A stretch of DNA of 64,000 nucleotides from CAXMMR01 sp963692975 (GTDB lineage Bacteria > Pseudomonadota > Alphaproteobacteria > Acetobacterales > Acetobacteraceae). Where the stretch lies: assembly GCA_963692975.2 (NCBI GenBank), contig CAXMMR010000034.1, forward strand, positions 62,001 to 126,000. Reading direction: 5' to 3'. This document shows, piece by piece, positions 17,414 through 25,400 of the stretch; the first letter of the stretch is position 1, and every line of letters starts with the position of its first letter. The notes under the pieces are model-generated. The model ran no database searches. It was not told where the DNA came from and saw only the letters and a program-made list of their open reading frames with translations. The position numbers were made by a program, and so were the translations under genes.

Positions 17414-18699
17414 GCGCGCCGGCGACACCGGTCGGCCGGCACGTGGCGGGCACGCGCGGGCGGGGGTGGGCGGGCCTGCTGCTCGCCGCCGTGCTGGCGC
17501 TCGGCGTGGTCGCGCTGCTCGCCTGGGGGATCCTGGGCCGGCGGGCCGACCTCGAGACGCTGGCGGCGGTGTCGGCGGAGGAGGCGGTGCCGCCGGTGCA
17601 GGTGATCTCCCCGGCGGCGGGGCCGGAGAGCCGGGCACTCGACCTGCCGGGCACCATCAGCGCCTGGTATTCGGCGCCGATCTTCGCGCAGGTGTCCGGC
17701 TATGTCGGGCACTGGAACACCGACATCGGCGCGCATGTGCGTCGCGGCGACGTGCTGGCGAGCATCGATGCGCCGACGCTGGACGCGCAGTATCAGGCGG
17801 CGCGCGCCGACCTCGACGTCGCCGAGGCGCGGGCGACCCTGGCGGCGGCGACGGCCAGGCGCTGGCGGGCGCTGGCGGGCACCCGCTCGGTGGCGCAGCA
17901 ATCGATCGACGAGCAGGTGACGGCGGCGGCGGCGGCGCAGCAGACCGTGCTGGCGGCGCAACACGAGGTCCAGCGCCTGCAGGCGCTGGAGGCGTTCAAG
18001 AGCATCGTCGCGCCGTTCGACGGGGTGGTGACGGCGCGCAACACCGACATCGGCGACTACGTCAACGCCAGCGGCGGCGACGCGACCGGGCGGCCGACCG
18101 CGAGCAGCCTGTTCCGGGTCGCCGACATCCATCGGATGCGGGTGTTCGTCGCGGTGCCGCAGGATTATGCCGGCATGCTCAAGCCGGGGCTGACGGCGAG
18201 CCTGGCGCTGCCGCAATATCCAGGGCGGGTGTTCGCGGCGACGTTCCAGACCACGGCGCAGGCGTTCAACCCGCAATCGCGCACCGTGGTGACCGAGCTG
18301 CTGGTCGACAATCCGGACGGGGCGCTGTGGCCGGGCACCTTCGCGCAGGTGCATTTCAACATCCCCTCGGACCCGCACACGCTGATCCTGCCGGAGCAGG
18401 CGCTGCTGTTCCGGCCGGAGGGCATCGAGGTGGCGCGGCTCGACGGCCATGACGCGGTGCACCTGCAGGGTGTGCGGCTGGGGCTGAATTTCGGCCGCAC
18501 GGTGCAGGTGCTGGATGGGGTGCAGGCCGGCGACCGACTGGTGAACAACCCGACGGCCGGGCTGCTCGAGGGCGAGCGGGTGACGATCGTGCCGGGCGCG
18601 CCCGGGATGGCGCCGTTGCCGGAATTTCGGGTTGGTGTGAAGCCTCGGCCGGTTGCTGGCGGTGGACGGGTGGCGGCGGCTAGCCTGGTCGAGCCTTGA
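17410..18699 (+). CDS. RND efflux periplasmic adaptor (MFP), second copy
   Basis: The product has 429 aa. ATG 17410 overlaps the pump stop (ATGA), so translation is coupled. One membrane anchor (LLLAAVLALGVVALLAWGIL) is followed by DLPGTISAWYSAPIFAQVSG, an Ala/Gln-rich hairpin (about residues 125-190), AFKSIVAPFDGVVTARNTDI, DIHRMRVFVAVPQDYAGML and LWPGTFAQVHFNIPSDPHTL. It matches the first adaptor (11056-12300) block by block, so the two arose by duplication. The operon may make a mixed adaptor ring or alternative pump assemblies. The 3' end overlaps the convergent membrane-protein gene by 20 bp. Confidence 0.9.
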   Translation: MSAPATPVGRHVAGTRGRGWAGLLLAAVLALGVVALLAWGILGRRADLETLAAVSAEEAVPPVQVISPAAGPESRALDLPGTISAWYSAPIFAQVSGYVGHWNTDIGAHVRRGDVLASIDAPTLDAQYQAARADLDVAEARATLAAATARRWRALAGTRSVAQQSIDEQVTAAAAAQQTVLAAQHEVQRLQALEAFKSIVAPFDGVVTARNTDIGDYVNASGGDATGRPTASSLFRVADIHRMRVFVAVPQDYAGMLKPGLTASLALPQYPGRVFAATFQTTAQAFNPQSRTVVTELLVDNPDGALWPGTFAQVHFNIPSDPHTLILPEQALLFRPEGIEVARLDGHDAVHLQGVRLGLNFGRTVQVLDGVQAGDRLVNNPTAGLLEGERVTIVPGAPGMAPLPEFRVGVKPRPVAGGGRVAAASLVEP

Positions 18700-19237
18700 G
18701 GCCGGGGCTTTGCCCCGGACCCACCGGGGGCCGAGCCCGCTGGACCGCCATTCCGGACGTTGCCAGGCCTGTCGCCAGGGCGAGGTAGGCCGCGGCCATC
18801 GCGCGTTTCGAGAGGACGAGCTCCCAGCCGGGGGTGAAGCGCTTGGGGGTGGCGCCGTAATCGACGGCGGCGGCGAATACGGATAGCGCCAGCGCGTGTG
18901 CCGCCATGCTGGCGGGCGAGAGCGGGCGGCGGCGGGCGATCCAGCGCTCGAACAGCACCGCCCAGAACAGCGTCGCGGCATGGTGCGTCGCGTAGCCGAG
19001 CGCGGTGTGCGGCCAGTCGGCGCGCCTGACGGCGCCGGCCGCCGCGCCGTGCAGCCAGTGACTGGTGGCGTTCAGCGGCTGCGCCGGGCTGCCGGTCTCT
19101 GCCAGGCCTGCCAGCGCCAGGGCGAGCGTCGAGGCGAGGCTCGCGGCGGTGCCGGTGATGGCGGCGCGTTGCAGGATGCCCGGGTCGAGGATGCCCAAGT
19201 CGCGGCCGCGCGGCCACCGTCTCGCAGCCTTGATCAT
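18680..19237 (-). CDS. Small integral membrane protein, unknown
   Basis: About 185 aa from ATG 19237 (MIKAARRWPRGRDLG; a longer in-frame start at 19300 is less likely). Four hydrophobic stretches are visible: ITGTAASLASTLALALAGLA, an ATHHAATLFWAVLFERWIAR region, PASMAAHALALSVFAAAVDY and AMAAAYLALATGLATSGMAV. The motif DYGATPKRFTPGWELVLS sits between the last two. The C-terminal tail (GPGQSPGLKARPG) comes from a partial intergenic repeat, so the original stop was probably overrun. It resembles small hypothetical membrane proteins of alphaproteobacteria; no function can be given. Confidence 0.6.
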   Translation of the reverse strand: MIKAARRWPRGRDLGILDPGILQRAAITGTAASLASTLALALAGLAETGSPAQPLNATSHWLHGAAAGAVRRADWPHTALGYATHHAATLFWAVLFERWIARRRPLSPASMAAHALALSVFAAAVDYGATPKRFTPGWELVLSKRAMAAAYLALATGLATSGMAVQRARPPVGPGQSPGLKARPG

Positions 19238-19486
19238 GCCATCTTCCGATCGTGGTCTGGGCGAGCAAACCATGACGGGCATGACGGGTTCCGCAAGCAT
19301 CTGGCTCGCGCCGAAGTGAAGCCACTCCAGATCACAATCGCACGATAGGCCTCGGGCTCAATGCGATATGATCATGGATCGCAGCTTGCTGGGCATAGAC
19401 AATCAGCTGGCGAGATCGACTAGCATTATCGAGGTGGATCGTGTCATGCGGCTAGGCAGGGATGGCGGCGAGGCAGGGATGGTCGG

Positions 19487-20857
19487 GTGTTCGGCCTGCT
19501 GATCGTTGGCGGCGGCCCTGCCGGGATGGCGCCGCTGCTCGCGGCGCATCATGGCGGGGTGCTGGACGAGCTGCTCGGCGACGGGGTGGCGATCGTCGAG
19601 CGCTCCGGGCGGCTCGGCGCCGGCGCGATCGGCAACTACGCGATCAACTCCGACAGCAGCGGCGCCACCTTTGTCGACTGCCTGCGCAGCCCGGCGCCGA
19701 CGCCGCTGACCGCGCTCTACGACCATCCGCTGGCGCGCGAGCTGGCGGCCGCCGGCGACGGCGCGGTGGGGCTGGCGGCGGCCGGGCGCTTCCTGCATCT
19801 GGTCGGCGACACGCTGGCGGCGATGATCGAGGCGCGGGACGGCTGCGAGGTGCTGGGCGGGCACGAGGCGTTGTCGGTGGCGCGCGACGGCGGGCACTGG
19901 CAGGTGAGGGTGCGCGGCGGCGACGGTGCAATGCGAGTGCTGTCGGCGCGCCACGTCGTGCTGGCGACCGGCGCGCACCAGCCGGCGGCCCGGCTGCAGG
20001 CCGAGCGCGTCGCCGGGATCGACCTGATGCGCAGCTGCGCCGGCCGGCTGCTGCAGTCGGGCGACGTGCTGTCGAGCGGCGGGGTGAGCCGGGTCGAGGA
20101 GCGGCTGGAGGGTCGCCTCGCCACGCGTCGCGACCCGCGCGTCGTCGTGGTCGGCGGCTCGACCAGCGCGGCGGCGGTCTGCCACCTGCTGCTGCATCGT
20201 CTGCCGCGGGTGCGGTTCGCGGCCGGCGGCGTCACGCTGATGCATCGTCGGGCGCTGCGCATCTATTACCCGGACGCGGCGAGCGCGCTGGCGGAGGGCT
20301 ACACCGAGTTCGACACCGACGACATCTGCCCGATCAGCGGCAAGGTGTTCCGCTTTGCCGGCTTCCGGCTCGACTCGCGCGAGCTGATCATGCAGGCGCG
20401 CGGCATCGGCGGGCGGCCGGCCGAGCCGCGCCTGGCGTTGCACCGGCTGGCCGAGCCGGTGGACGCGGCGGCGGCGGACCAGCTTGCCGAGGCCGACTTG
20501 GTGGTCGCTGCGCTGGGCTACCGGCCGCACGCGCTGCCGGTTCAGGACGAGGCGGGCGCGCCGGTGCGGCTGCTCGCCGAGACCGGGCCGCAGCAGCCGC
20601 TGGTCGACGGGCAATGCCGCATCCTGGCGGCCGACGGCGCGCCGCTGCCAGGACTGTTCGGGCTGGGGCTTGCGGCCGGCTTCGTGCCGCGCGGCGCGCT
20701 AGGCGGTGAGCCGAGCTTCCGCGGCCAGGCGAACGGGCTGTGGCTGTGGCAGAAGGACGTGGGCGGGCTGATCGTCGACGCGATCCGCTCGGCGCCGCCA
20801 GTCGGCTGGCTGGCCGAGCGCGCCGGCGCGCGGGCCTTGCGGAACGCCGCCGAGTGA
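19487..20857 (+). CDS. FAD/NAD(P)-binding oxidoreductase, monooxygenase-like
   Basis: The product has 456 aa from GTG 19487. The FAD-binding Rossmann motif LLIVGGGPAGMAPLL is at residues 4-18. A second dinucleotide motif, RVVVVGGSTSAAAVCHLLLH, sits mid-protein (NADPH site), and LATGAHQP lies between them. A C-terminal FAD-type segment (LPGLFGLGLAAGFVPRGALG) closes the fold. The layout resembles N-hydroxylating monooxygenases of the SidA/IucD type or related flavoproteins, but the substrate loop is not recognisable. The last 4 bases (GTGA) contain the start of the aminotransferase gene. Its place in a run with aminotransferase and acyltransferase genes suggests it oxidises an amino-sugar or amino-acid intermediate; this is inference. 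Confidence 0.75.
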   Translation: MFGLLIVGGGPAGMAPLLAAHHGGVLDELLGDGVAIVERSGRLGAGAIGNYAINSDSSGATFVDCLRSPAPTPLTALYDHPLARELAAAGDGAVGLAAAGRFLHLVGDTLAAMIEARDGCEVLGGHEALSVARDGGHWQVRVRGGDGAMRVLSARHVVLATGAHQPAARLQAERVAGIDLMRSCAGRLLQSGDVLSSGGVSRVEERLEGRLATRRDPRVVVVGGSTSAAAVCHLLLHRLPRVRFAAGGVTLMHRRALRIYYPDAASALAEGYTEFDTDDICPISGKVFRFAGFRLDSRELIMQARGIGGRPAEPRLALHRLAEPVDAAAADQLAEADLVVAALGYRPHALPVQDEAGAPVRLLAETGPQQPLVDGQCRILAADGAPLPGLFGLGLAAGFVPRGALGGEPSFRGQANGLWLWQKDVGGLIVDAIRSAPPVGWLAERAGARALRNAAE

Positions 20858-22077
20858 GCGTGCCGCTGACCCGGCCCGAGCCGCCGCGGCTGAGCGAGGC
20901 CGGCGACGCGCTGCGCCAGATCGAGCAGAGCGGCTGGTTCAGCAATTACGGGCCGGTCAACAGCCGCTTCGAGGCGGCGCTGCTCGACCGGATGTTCGGC
21001 GGCCAGGGCGGCTGCCTCACTGTGTGCAACGCCACGGTCGGGCTGATGCTGGCGATCCGGCACGCGGTGGGCTGGCCGGCGGCCTCGAGCGGCGAGCGGG
21101 GGCGCCGACGATACGCGCTGATGCCCTCCTTCACCTTCGCCGCGGCGGCGCAGGCGGCGCTGTGGTGCGGGCTGACGCCGCTGTTCTGCGATGCCGATCC
21201 GACGGACTGGGCGGCGTGCGCCGCGGCCGAGGCGGCGCTGCTGGCGCGGCACGGCGCCGACATCGCCGTGGTCGTGCCGTATGCGACCTTCGGCTACGAC
21301 ATCGATCTTGGACGCTATGCGGCGATGACGCGGCGGCACGGCGTGCCGGTGGTGGTCGATGCGGCGGCGTCGCTGGGCACGATCCAGGCCGACGGGCGGG
21401 GCTTCGGCGCCGGGTTCCCGGGCAGCGTCGTGTTCTCCATGCACGCCACCAAGTCGTTCGCCGTCGGCGAGGGCGGGCTGATCTACAGCGCCGACCGGAG
21501 CGTTCTGGCCGAGCTGCGCACGATGGCGAATTTCGGCTTCGGGGCGCCGCGCGAGGCGACGACGATCGGGTTGAACGGCAAGCTCAGCGAGGTCGCAGCA
21601 CTGCTCGGCGAGCGGCGGCTGGCCGATTACGACCGGGTGATGGACCACCGCGCCGAGCTGGTCGGCCAATATCGCGCCGCCCTGACCGAGCTCGCCTTCC
21701 AGCCGGCCGGGCCGCGCCGCCAGGCGCACCAGTTCGCCTCCGCCCTGCTGCCGCCCGAGCTTGGCGGCGCGCGCGAGGCGGTGCGCGCCGGGCTGCAGGC
21801 CGAGGGCGTCGGCAGCGGCGCCTATTTCAGCCCGCACGTCGCCGAGCAGGCGTTCTTCGCCGCCAACAGCCTGGCCGGGCCGCTGCCGGTGACCGCGGCC
21901 CTCGCCGGCCGGGTGATCAGCCTGCCGCTATTCGACAGCATGACGCGCGACGATGTGCGCCTCGTGGTCGGCGCTCTCGCCCGCCAGCTCGACGCCGCCG
22001 GGCGCGAGCGGCGGCGGCCGGAGGCATTGCCGCACCTGCGGCGGGCGCGGCGGGGCCTGCGGGAACGGGTCGTTTGA
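20854..22077 (+). CDS. DegT/DnrJ/EryC1/StrS-type PLP aminotransferase
   Basis: The product has 407 aa from GTG 20854, overlapping the previous stop. Family features: LRQIEQSGWFSNYGPVNSRF (N-terminus), CLTVCNATVGLMLAIRHAVG, the LMPSFTFAAAAQAALWCGLT core, FCDADPTDW, VPYATFGYDIDL, VVVDAAASLG, the PLP lysine in SMHATKSFAVGEGG, and NFGFGAPREATTIGLNGKLS. Such enzymes transaminate keto-sugars on nucleotide-sugar or aminoglycoside pathways. A Gly/Arg-rich C-terminal tail has no family counterpart. The gene is tightly coupled to the upstream oxidoreductase and the downstream acyltransferase. Confidence 0.88.
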   Translation: MSVPLTRPEPPRLSEAGDALRQIEQSGWFSNYGPVNSRFEAALLDRMFGGQGGCLTVCNATVGLMLAIRHAVGWPAASSGERGRRRYALMPSFTFAAAAQAALWCGLTPLFCDADPTDWAACAAAEAALLARHGADIAVVVPYATFGYDIDLGRYAAMTRRHGVPVVVDAAASLGTIQADGRGFGAGFPGSVVFSMHATKSFAVGEGGLIYSADRSVLAELRTMANFGFGAPREATTIGLNGKLSEVAALLGERRLADYDRVMDHRAELVGQYRAALTELAFQPAGPRRQAHQFASALLPPELGGAREAVRAGLQAEGVGSGAYFSPHVAEQAFFAANSLAGPLPVTAALAGRVISLPLFDSMTRDDVRLVVGALARQLDAAGRERRRPEALPHLRRARRGLRERVV

Positions 22078-23360
22078 TCGGTGGCGAGCGGCGCCCGACG
22101 CAGGGCGAGGGCACCGGGGCGCAGATCGCCAAGGTCGACCAGGGCGCGCCGGTGCGCCTGGCGGCGCTGGACTCGGTTCGCGGGCTCGCGGCGATGATCG
22201 TCGTCGTGCATCATTGCCTGCTGACCCAGCCGGCGTTCAGCGACTTCTTCTTCTCCGGCTGGCGCACGCCGGCGCATACTCGGGCGGAGTGGCTGCTGTT
22301 CTGGACGCCGGCGGGGCTCGCGTGGAGCGGCTTCGAGGCGGTGACGCTGTTCTACGTGCTGAGCGGGCTGGTGCTGGCGCTGCCCTGGGTGGAGCACCGG
22401 CCGCCGGGCTACGTGGCGTTCTGCGTCAAGCGCGTCGCCCGCATCTACCTGCCCTACGCCGTCGCGGTCGCGCTCGCCGGGGTGCTGAACGCCTCGCTGC
22501 AGCCATGGGCGTACGTGCCGGCGGCGAGCAACTGGGTCAACACGATGACCTGGACCCACCCGGTGACGCCCGTGGTGATCATCGACCATGCGGTGATGTA
22601 CGGCCACCGCATCACGGTGAACGGCGCGGTGCACTCGCTGACCTGGGAAATGCGGGTCTCGCTGCTGTTCCCGCTGCTGATTTGGCCGATCACCCGCTTT
22701 CGCGCGCTCGGCGCGGCGGCGGCGCTTGGCGTGATCCTGCTGCTGATCGCCGGCCTGCAATATGGCTTCGGCGAGGGGCTGCACGCCGGCGCGGCGCTGC
22801 TGTGGTCGCGGCCGGCGCACACGCTCGCCGGCAAGGCGGCGACGGAGGTGCAGCACACCGCCTACTTCGCCTGCTTCTTCGTGCTCGGTGCGGTGCTGGC
22901 GATCAACCTGCGGCGCATCCGCGACGGGCTTGCCGCCATGCCGCCGGCCGCAAGGCTTGGCCTGCTGGCGCTCGGGCTGATCGGCCTGCAGGCGCATTGG
23001 TCGCGCATCCGTGCGGTGCAGGACGGGATGGTGGCGCTCGGCTCGGCGCTGGTGCTCGCCGCCGCGCTCGCGCCGGGGGGCATCGAGCGGGTGCTGCTCA
23101 GCCGGCCGCTGCGCTTCCTGGGGCGGATCTCCTACAGCATCTACCTGGTGCACGTGCCGCTGATCCTCACCGCGGTGATCCTGCTCGGGGCGGCGCCGAT
23201 CATCCCGCTGCTGCTGGTCATCCTGCCGGCCGCGATCGGGGTGGGGTGGCTGTTCCATCGCACGGTCGCCGAGCCCTGCGCGCGGCTGGGCCAGCGGGCG
23301 GCGCGGCGCTTCGAGCCTCGGCCGGCCTCGCCGGTGCTGGCAACGGTCGGAGCGGATTAG
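22074..23360 (+). CDS. Acyltransferase-3 family membrane protein (OafA/YrhL-like)
   Basis: 428 aa if TTG 22074 (TTGA overlap with the aminotransferase stop) is the start; no ATG occurs before the conserved part. The family signature RLAALDSVRGLAAMIVVVHH carries the conserved Arg and the catalytic-type His pair. About ten hydrophobic segments follow, including FYVLSGLVLALPW, YVAFCVKRVARIYLPY, HSLTWEMRVSLLFPLLIWPI and FLGRISYSIYLVHVPLILTA. AT3 proteins O-acetylate or acylate sugars at the inner membrane. Placed after a sugar-type aminotransferase, it likely acylates the product of that pathway (inference). Confidence 0.85.
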   Translation: MIGGERRPTQGEGTGAQIAKVDQGAPVRLAALDSVRGLAAMIVVVHHCLLTQPAFSDFFFSGWRTPAHTRAEWLLFWTPAGLAWSGFEAVTLFYVLSGLVLALPWVEHRPPGYVAFCVKRVARIYLPYAVAVALAGVLNASLQPWAYVPAASNWVNTMTWTHPVTPVVIIDHAVMYGHRITVNGAVHSLTWEMRVSLLFPLLIWPITRFRALGAAAALGVILLLIAGLQYGFGEGLHAGAALLWSRPAHTLAGKAATEVQHTAYFACFFVLGAVLAINLRRIRDGLAAMPPAARLGLLALGLIGLQAHWSRIRAVQDGMVALGSALVLAAALAPGGIERVLLSRPLRFLGRISYSIYLVHVPLILTAVILLGAAPIIPLLLVILPAAIGVGWLFHRTVAEPCARLGQRAARRFEPRPASPVLATVGAD

Positions 23361-23373
23361 GTGCGCGCGGAGA

Positions 23374-23431
23374 AAGGCCAGGGGCGTTGCCGCTGGACCC
23401 CATCAAAGGCGGAGCCTTTAAAATCCATTTG
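23374..23431. repeat. Intergenic repeat, inverted partial copy
   Basis: AAGGCCAGGGGC...GCTGGACCCC, AAAGGCGGAGCCTTT and AAATCCAT are the reverse complement of the closing half of the repeat described at 13926-14152. The copy sits between the acyltransferase gene and the next gene, with both hairpin cores kept. Confidence 0.7.
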
Positions 23432-23525
23432 CTCGTCCGTTGCTGCCGGCGAGGTTGGTGCGGGTGGACGCAGGATTGATCGGCGCCGCCGAACAGGGCA
23501 GAGCCCTGGCCTTCCTGCCTAGCCG

Positions 23526-24446
23526 ATGCGCTTCGCCGTCGTCTTCAAGACCTATACCTGGGACGGCTTCATCGAGCGGCAGGCGGAGCGCTATGCGGCG
23601 GCGGCCGGGGGCGGCGACTTCTTCATCTCATACGACGAGACCAACTCGGCCTGCCCGCCGGTGCCGTTCGAGCGGGTGGTGCGGACGAGCAATGCCAAGC
23701 TGATCGCCGCCGGCCTCGCCGACCGTTTCGAGCAGGGATCGCTGATCTGGTGGAACGCGGACTACCCGCATTACACCTTCTACGAGCAGCATCCCGGCTA
23801 CGACTATTACGTGTTTGTTGAGTACGACAGCATGATTCAGGCGCCGATCGGCGCGCTGGTGGCGGCGGTGGCGGCGAGCGGGGCGGACTTCGTCGCCGAA
23901 CCGATCGTCGAGGCGATGGAGAGCTGGTGGTGGAGTGCGCGCCACCGGCCGACCTATGCGGCCGGCGAGATCCATGGGTCGCTGAACTGCATCTCGATCT
24001 TCACTCCCCGGGCGCTGGCGCTGCTTGGCGCGGTGCGGCGGCGCATGGGCGGCGAGCGGGTGGGCTACTGGCCGCTCTCCGAGGTGTTCGTCGCGACCGA
24101 GATCCATCGGGCCGGGCTGGTCGCGCGGCCGCTCAGCCAGTTCGGCGACGTGAGCGGCTATGGCTGGTTTCCGCCCTGCCTGGAGGAGGATGCGCGGCTG
24201 CAGCCGGGCCGGGTCTTCCTCCACCCGGTGCTTGATCCGTCGCGCTATGTGGCGCTGACGCTGAAGTCGAACGCTCCGCCGCTTGCCTTTCTGTGGCCGG
24301 CGAGCCGGGAGCGGCGGCTGCTGGCGCGGCTGCCGGCGAGCAGCTATCGCCACCTGCTGTGGCGGGCGGCGCTGCGGCGGCTGCGGGTGAAGGCGGCGGA
24401 GTGGCGCGAGCGGTGGCGGGTGTCGGGGCGTGCAGCCCTGCCCTGA
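23526..24446 (+). CDS. Unknown protein, glycosyltransferase-like (DUF3405 type?)
   Basis: The product has 306 aa starting MRFAVVFKTYTWDGFIERQA. The segment GYDYYVFVEYDSMIQAPIGA looks like a GT-A type acidic motif (YDS in place of DxD) after WWNADYPHYTFYEQHPG. Further blocks are AGEIHGSLNCISIFTPRAL and VGYWPLSEVFVATEIHRAGL, and the C-terminus is Arg-rich. I recall similar layouts in DUF3405-like proteins but cannot verify membership. No signal peptide or membrane span is seen. It follows the oxidoreductase-aminotransferase-acyltransferase run in the same direction after 165 bp with an intergenic repeat, so a role in the same glycan pathway is plausible but unproven. Confidence 0.55.
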   Translation: MRFAVVFKTYTWDGFIERQAERYAAAAGGGDFFISYDETNSACPPVPFERVVRTSNAKLIAAGLADRFEQGSLIWWNADYPHYTFYEQHPGYDYYVFVEYDSMIQAPIGALVAAVAASGADFVAEPIVEAMESWWWSARHRPTYAAGEIHGSLNCISIFTPRALALLGAVRRRMGGERVGYWPLSEVFVATEIHRAGLVARPLSQFGDVSGYGWFPPCLEEDARLQPGRVFLHPVLDPSRYVALTLKSNAPPLAFLWPASRERRLLARLPASSYRHLLWRAALRRLRVKAAEWRERWRVSGRAALP

Positions 24447-24511
24447 GGCGGGCGGCGGCAACCGGGCGGCGGCGTCGGCTGTTGACTGCGCCGGATGGCG
24501 GAGGGCAAGCC

Positions 24512-25333
24512 GTGGCTGATGTGGACCAGGTGACGATCGCGCCGGGCGTGGCGATGCCGCAGCTTGGGCTCGGCGTATGGCGGATGTCGGACGACGAGGC
24601 GGCGGCGGCGGTCGCGGCCGCCATCGGCTGCGGCTATCGCGCCGTCGACACCGCGGCAATCTACCGCAACGAGCGCGGGGTCGCCGCCGGGCTGCGGCGC
24701 GCGGGGCTGGCGCGCGAGGCGGTGTTCGTCACCACCAAGCTGTGGAACGACCGGCAGCGCGACGCGCGGGGCGCACTCGGGGAGAGCCTCGAGCGGCTCG
24801 GGCTCGACCATGTCGACCTCTACCTGATCCACTGGCCGGCGCCGCAGGCCGACGCCTATGTCGAGGCGTGGCGCGCCCTGATCGGGCTGCGCGACGAGGG
24901 ATTGGCGCGCTCGGTCGGGGTGTCGAACTTCGCTGAGGCGCATCTGACGCGCGCGGCCGAGGCGACCGGGCTGATGCCGGCGGTCAACCAGATCGAGCTG
25001 CATCCCTATCTCCAGCAGGCGGCGCTGCGGGCGTTTCATGCCGGGCACGGCGTTGTCACCCAGGCCTGGAGCCCGATCGGGCAGGGCAAGGGGCTGCTCG
25101 CCGACCCGGTGCTGGTTGAGCTTGCGGCCAAGCACGGCAAGACGGCGGCGCAGGTGGTGCTACGCTGGCATCTGCAGCTCGGAACCGTGGTGATCCCGAA
25201 ATCGGTGACGCCGTCGCGCATCCGCGAGAACATCGAGATCGCCGACTTCGCGCTCGACGAGCGGGACATGGCCGCGATCGCCGGGCTGGATCGCGGCGAG
25301 CGGCTGGGACCGGACCCTGCCACGTTCGGCTGA
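24512..25333 (+). CDS. Aldo/keto reductase
   Basis: The product has 273 aa from GTG 24512, with GGAGG about 8 nt upstream. The NADPH-dependent AKR tetrad is visible: Asp and Tyr in GYRAVDTAAIYRNERGV, Lys in VFVTTKLWNDRQ, and His in VDLYLIHWPAP. Other family blocks are GLARSVGVSNF, NQIELHPYLQQ, TQAWSPIGQGKGLL and VVIPKSVTPSRIRENIEIAD (cofactor site). It is close to the 2,5-diketo-gluconate reductase group. It reduces aldehydes or ketones in the cytoplasm; the substrate cannot be read from the sequence. An EamA-type exporter follows in the same direction. Confidence 0.9.
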   Translation: MADVDQVTIAPGVAMPQLGLGVWRMSDDEAAAAVAAAIGCGYRAVDTAAIYRNERGVAAGLRRAGLAREAVFVTTKLWNDRQRDARGALGESLERLGLDHVDLYLIHWPAPQADAYVEAWRALIGLRDEGLARSVGVSNFAEAHLTRAAEATGLMPAVNQIELHPYLQQAALRAFHAGHGVVTQAWSPIGQGKGLLADPVLVELAAKHGKTAAQVVLRWHLQLGTVVIPKSVTPSRIRENIEIADFALDERDMAAIAGLDRGERLGPDPATFG

Positions 25334-25337
25334 CGCG

Positions 25338-25373
25338 GCTCGGTGCAAGGCGGGGGCTCGGTGCAAGGCGGGG
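25338..25373. repeat. Exact 18-bp tandem duplication
   Basis: GCTCGGTGCAAGGCGGGG occurs twice head to tail (25338-25355 and 25356-25373) in the short gap between the aldo/keto reductase and the EamA transporter genes. It repeats a GGCGGGG block that might serve as a weak ribosome-binding site. Confidence 0.8.
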
Positions 25374-25400
25374 GCGCGCCGCGCCGGCGGGCTGCTGGCG

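Noticed and set aside
14375..17638. Very long leftward open frame over the RND pump gene
   Set aside because: It is the antisense of a well-recognised pump gene. In GC-rich DNA antisense frames stay open; its composition (Arg, His, Gln-rich) has no domain.
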